Part shown: positions 14,558 to 16,707 of the stretch, piece by piece
Layout: the number at the start of each line of letters is the position of its first letter
Position numbering within the stretch: position 1 is the stretch's first letter
Assembly (NCBI GenBank): GCA_028684435.1
Contig: JAQUFX010000024.1
Location: forward strand, 1-16,707
Direction of reading: 5' to 3'
Length of the DNA stretch: 16,707 nt
Source: Bacilli bacterium
Lineage (GTDB): Bacteria > Bacillota_I > Bacilli_A > RF39 > UBA660
The notes under the pieces: model-generated
The model's input: the letters and a program-made list of their open reading frames with translations, nothing else
What the model was told of the DNA's origin: nothing
The model's database searches: none
Made by a program: the position numbers and the translations under genes

Positions 14558-15169
14558 ATGAGATTAAGAAAAGTTAAAAATGCTAAAGAAATAGTTGCAA
14601 ATCATCCTTTAGTTATAAATGAATTAAATAATAAAACATTTATAAATAATAATCCTATTTCAATTGAAATTGGTACTGGAAAAGGGGATTTTATTATTGA
14701 AATGGCTCAAAAATATCCCTATATTAATTTTATAGGTATTGAAAAGTATGAATCAGTATTTATTAGAGCACTTGAAAAAATAGATGAAATACCACCTAAT
14801 TTAAGATTTATATGTAATGATGCAAGATTTATTAATGATTATATAAAAATAAAAATTAATAATATATACTTAAATTTTTCTGATCCATGGCCTAAAAAAA
14901 GACATGAAAAAAGAAGATTAACTAGCCAAGACTTTTTAGATCTATATGAAAAATTATTTGATCAAGAAATTAATATTTATTTAAAAACTGATAATAAAAG
15001 TTTATTTGCTTATTCAATAATATCTTTAAGTAAAAATAATTATATATTTAAAGATCTATCTTTAGATTTACATCAAGAAAATATTCCTAATGTATTTACT
15101 GAATATGAAAAAAAGTTTAGTTCATTAGGTTTAACTATTAATTATTTACATGCTTTTAAAAAGATTTAA
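14558..15169 (+). CDS. trmB: tRNA (guanine-N7-)-methyltransferase TrmB
   Basis: TrmB makes m7G at position 46 of tRNA variable loops using S-adenosylmethionine. The 203-residue protein has the SAM loop EIGTGKGDF (37-45), the acidic second strand FIGIEKYESVF, and the family hallmark NFSDPWPKKRHEKRRL (Asp109 onward). TEYEKKF near residue 181 completes the substrate pocket. An ATG at 14537 is also in frame, but the strong ribosome site AAAAAAGGAG (14543-14552) lies within those codons, so the ATG at 14558 is the start. It diverges from the coiled-coil protein gene and leads a rightward cluster to the window end. Confidence 0.95.
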   Translation: MRLRKVKNAKEIVANHPLVINELNNKTFINNNPISIEIGTGKGDFIIEMAQKYPYINFIGIEKYESVFIRALEKIDEIPPNLRFICNDARFINDYIKIKINNIYLNFSDPWPKKRHEKRRLTSQDFLDLYEKLFDQEINIYLKTDNKSLFAYSIISLSKNNYIFKDLSLDLHQENIPNVFTEYEKKFSSLGLTINYLHAFKKI

Positions 15170-15184
15170 AAAACTTTCTTTTTT

Positions 15185-15193
15185 TGTTATACT
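15185..15193 (+). promoter_or_regulatory. Extended -10 promoter before the lipoprotein gene
   Basis: TGTTATACT (15185-15193) fits an extended -10 (TGnTATACT) about 18 bases before the lipoprotein start; the -35 region (TTTAAA) is weak. Read-through from trmB is also possible, as no terminator is seen. Confidence 0.4.
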
Positions 15194-15210
15194 ATGATTA
15201 GGAGTTAAAT

Positions 15211-15849
15211 ATGAAAAAATTAATATTATTTATTATTTTGCTTATTACTACTTCGGGATGTATTAAAATAAATGATAATGATATCTCTATTTTAGTAGAA
15301 GAAGTTCAAAATAGTAAATTTGAATTAAGTAATGTCCATCGTAAAGGATATAAGTATTATTTACCAGTCGGTCTTATGGTTAATAAAACAGAAGACTTTA
15401 ATGAAATAATTATAAATAAAAATATTAAATATTATATGTATGTCGATATCGTTAGTTATTATAATAAAATAAAAAAAGATTATAAAATTAATGATGAAGC
15501 CTTTATAAGTAAAAATATTTTAAATAATGATATTAATGGATATTTAGAAGTAAATCAAAAAAATAACAAATATTTAATTGAAATAATGTATAATTATGCT
15601 AAAATAGAATTGATAGTAAATAAAGATAATTTAAAAGAAGTAATTACTAATTCGATAATTATTTTATCTACAATCAAATATAATGATGATATTATTAAAA
15701 ATATGATGGGTGAAAATGTATTAAACTTTAATGAAGAACAATTAAATATATTTGAAGCAAAAGGTAGTGAAAGTAACTTCCTAGAATATATTCAAGAGTA
15801 TGATTCATATAAAGGAACAGAAATTCCGGATTTAGATTTAATTAATTAA
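15211..15849 (+). CDS. Putative lipoprotein of unknown function
   Basis: The N-terminus is a short lipoprotein signal: MKK, a hydrophobic stretch (LILFIILLI) and TTSGC, with Cys17 as the presumed lipidated residue. The -3 position is Thr rather than the usual Leu, so the lipobox is acceptable but not ideal. The remaining 195 residues are soluble and rich in Asn, Lys, Ile and Glu, with alternating hydrophobic patterns suggesting a mixed alpha/beta fold (YKYYLPVGLMVNKTEDFNE, KYYMYVDIVSYYNKI). No catalytic motif is recognisable. The stop overlaps the ribosome site of the next gene (TAAGGAGAG at 15847), so the pair is likely co-expressed. A role at the cell envelope together with the two following genes is an inference from position only. 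Confidence 0.75.
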   Translation: MKKLILFIILLITTSGCIKINDNDISILVEEVQNSKFELSNVHRKGYKYYLPVGLMVNKTEDFNEIIINKNIKYYMYVDIVSYYNKIKKDYKINDEAFISKNILNNDINGYLEVNQKNNKYLIEIMYNYAKIELIVNKDNLKEVITNSIIILSTIKYNDDIIKNMMGENVLNFNEEQLNIFEAKGSESNFLEYIQEYDSYKGTEIPDLDLIN

Positions 15850-15863
15850 GGAGAGTAATATTT

Positions 15864-16637
15864 GTGGGAATATTTAAAAAACTAAAGGATGTTTTATTTG
15901 AAATTGAAGAAGATGAACTTCCAATAATAACTAAAGAGGATGTTAAAAAAGAAAGTTCTAAGAAAGTTCCAAAGTATCAAGAAGAAAATACTATTCAAGA
16001 AATTAAAATTCCGAAAGAAGAATTAGAACATAATGAAGAATTAGAAAAAACCTTTAATTTTCCACTTGATTTAGAAGAAAATAAAATATTAAGAAGAAAT
16101 AATATAGATTATAAAGAAAAAGAAGATTATCTAGATATCTTTAGTGAAGAAAATTTTAATAAAAGAGTTGAAACAAGAAGTAGGGATTTAATTAGAGATA
16201 GCTATGATAAAGAATCTAGACCATCAAGAGTATTTAAATCTTCGCCAATAATATCTCCAGTTTATGGCATACTTGATCAAAATTATTGTAAAGATGATGT
16301 AATTGTTAAAACAGATATTGGAGTAAAAGGTCCTAACTTAGATGAAGTTAGAAAAAAAGCTTATGGAATAGAAAACAAAAAGAATAAAATAGAAGATAAA
16401 AAAGTTACTCACGATGAATTTGATGATTCACTTAAAACATTAGATGAAATTTTAATGGAAGAAGATAAACCAACTAAAGAAATTAAACTTCCAAAGAAAA
16501 AAGATAATATAGAAGAAAAAGAAGGAAAACTAAGTGATACTAAAATAGTTCAAAACATAGATGACAATAATATTGAAACAGATTTATTTAATTTAATTGA
16601 TTCTATGTATGAAGATAAAGAAGGAGAGGAAGAATAA
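15864..16637 (+). CDS. Charged, mostly disordered protein with a conserved-looking SPVYGIL core
   Basis: A GTG start follows TAAGGAGAG (15847-15855). The 257-residue product is dominated by Lys, Glu, Asp and Asn and looks largely disordered. Two parts stand out. The N-terminus MGIFKKLKDVLFEI is a basic amphipathic helix like the FtsY start and may bind membrane. Residues 125-138 (KSSPIISPVYGILD) form a compact hydrophobic and Pro/Gly-rich island followed by NYCKDDVIVKT. The C-terminus has another possible short helix (ETDLFNLIDSMYED). I have an impression of similar SPVYG islands in hypothetical proteins of low-GC Firmicutes but cannot name a family. Its stop overlaps the start of the next membrane gene by one base (TAATG), suggesting partner proteins. 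Confidence 0.75.
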   Translation: MGIFKKLKDVLFEIEEDELPIITKEDVKKESSKKVPKYQEENTIQEIKIPKEELEHNEELEKTFNFPLDLEENKILRRNNIDYKEKEDYLDIFSEENFNKRVETRSRDLIRDSYDKESRPSRVFKSSPIISPVYGILDQNYCKDDVIVKTDIGVKGPNLDEVRKKAYGIENKKNKIEDKKVTHDEFDDSLKTLDEILMEEDKPTKEIKLPKKKDNIEEKEGKLSDTKIVQNIDDNNIETDLFNLIDSMYEDKEGEEE

Positions 16638-16707
16638 TGGAAGCATTAGCAGCAGTATTACCAATTATCATTTACTTTTTATTAATAATATTGTTAATAG
16701 TTGTAAT
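16637..16707 (+). CDS. Membrane protein, 3' partial (cut by window end)
   Basis: Only 23 codons are visible, starting with an ATG that overlaps the previous stop. The ribosome site AAGGAGAGG (16621-16629) is at suitable distance. The translation begins MEALAAVLP and continues as an uninterrupted hydrophobic helix (IIIYFLLIILLIVV), so it is an N-terminal membrane anchor. Nothing can be said of its function; overlap with the preceding charged protein suggests they act together. Confidence 0.7.
   Translation, partial: MEALAAVLPIIIYFLLIILLIVV

Noticed and set aside
1..16707. CRISPR array, retron, toxin-antitoxin or phage defence system
   Set aside because: No regularly spaced repeats, reverse transcriptase, Cas-like or recognisable defence motifs were seen on either strand.

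Overview
The window is very AT-rich, densely coded DNA from a low-GC Bacillota, most likely in or near class Bacilli. The evidence is the Bacillota-type helicase loading pair DnaB-DnaI, a murG-divIB(ftsQ) junction, an ftsY-ylxM pair, a Cse60-type sporulation protein, a YtgP-type MurJ and a UvrX-like polymerase. TGG encodes Trp and TGA is used as a stop (end of the Cse60-like gene), so this is the standard bacterial code, not the Mycoplasma code. Placement among uncultured gut Bacilli (RF39-like groups) is only an inference.

Layout. 2-2195: dnaB (start just outside the window) and dnaI, for replication restart and initiation. 2259-2924: an unrecognised membrane-anchored protein with its own promoter. 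3004-7085: one tight rightward operon of murG, divIB/ftsQ, queH, an orphan prepilin-like gene, ftsY and ylxM, joining cell-wall synthesis, division, tRNA modification and SRP targeting. 7087-7494 is a small leftward membrane protein. 7495-7943 has no protein gene but holds tRNA-Ala(UGC) with promoter and terminator, flanked by two copies of a two-hairpin element. 7944-9191 is a leftward Y-family lesion-bypass polymerase, divergent from priA (9293-11464); the shared promoter region carries a good candidate LexA box. Then come tmk (11516-12193), a short cse60-like gene (12328-12501) missed by length-limited ORF finding, and a murJ/ytgP flippase (12512-14161). A leftward Gly/Asn/Met-rich coiled-coil protein (14162-14497) has its apparent terminator inside the end of murJ. 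The right end (14558-16707) reads rightward: trmB, a lipoprotein, a charged low-complexity protein and the start of a membrane protein cut by the window edge.

Most of this is housekeeping chromosome. No CRISPR array, transposase, phage module or defence island is visible. The least explained feature is the pair of hairpin elements around tRNA-Ala. Their stem bases and promoter-like upstream box are conserved, while the upper stems differ in sequence yet stay complementary, which suggests a structured RNA or a hairpin-repeat family. Secondary points of interest are the orphan four-cysteine prepilin inside the murG-ftsY operon, the SOS-type control of the polymerase, and the unknown proteins at 14162-14497 and 15864-16707.
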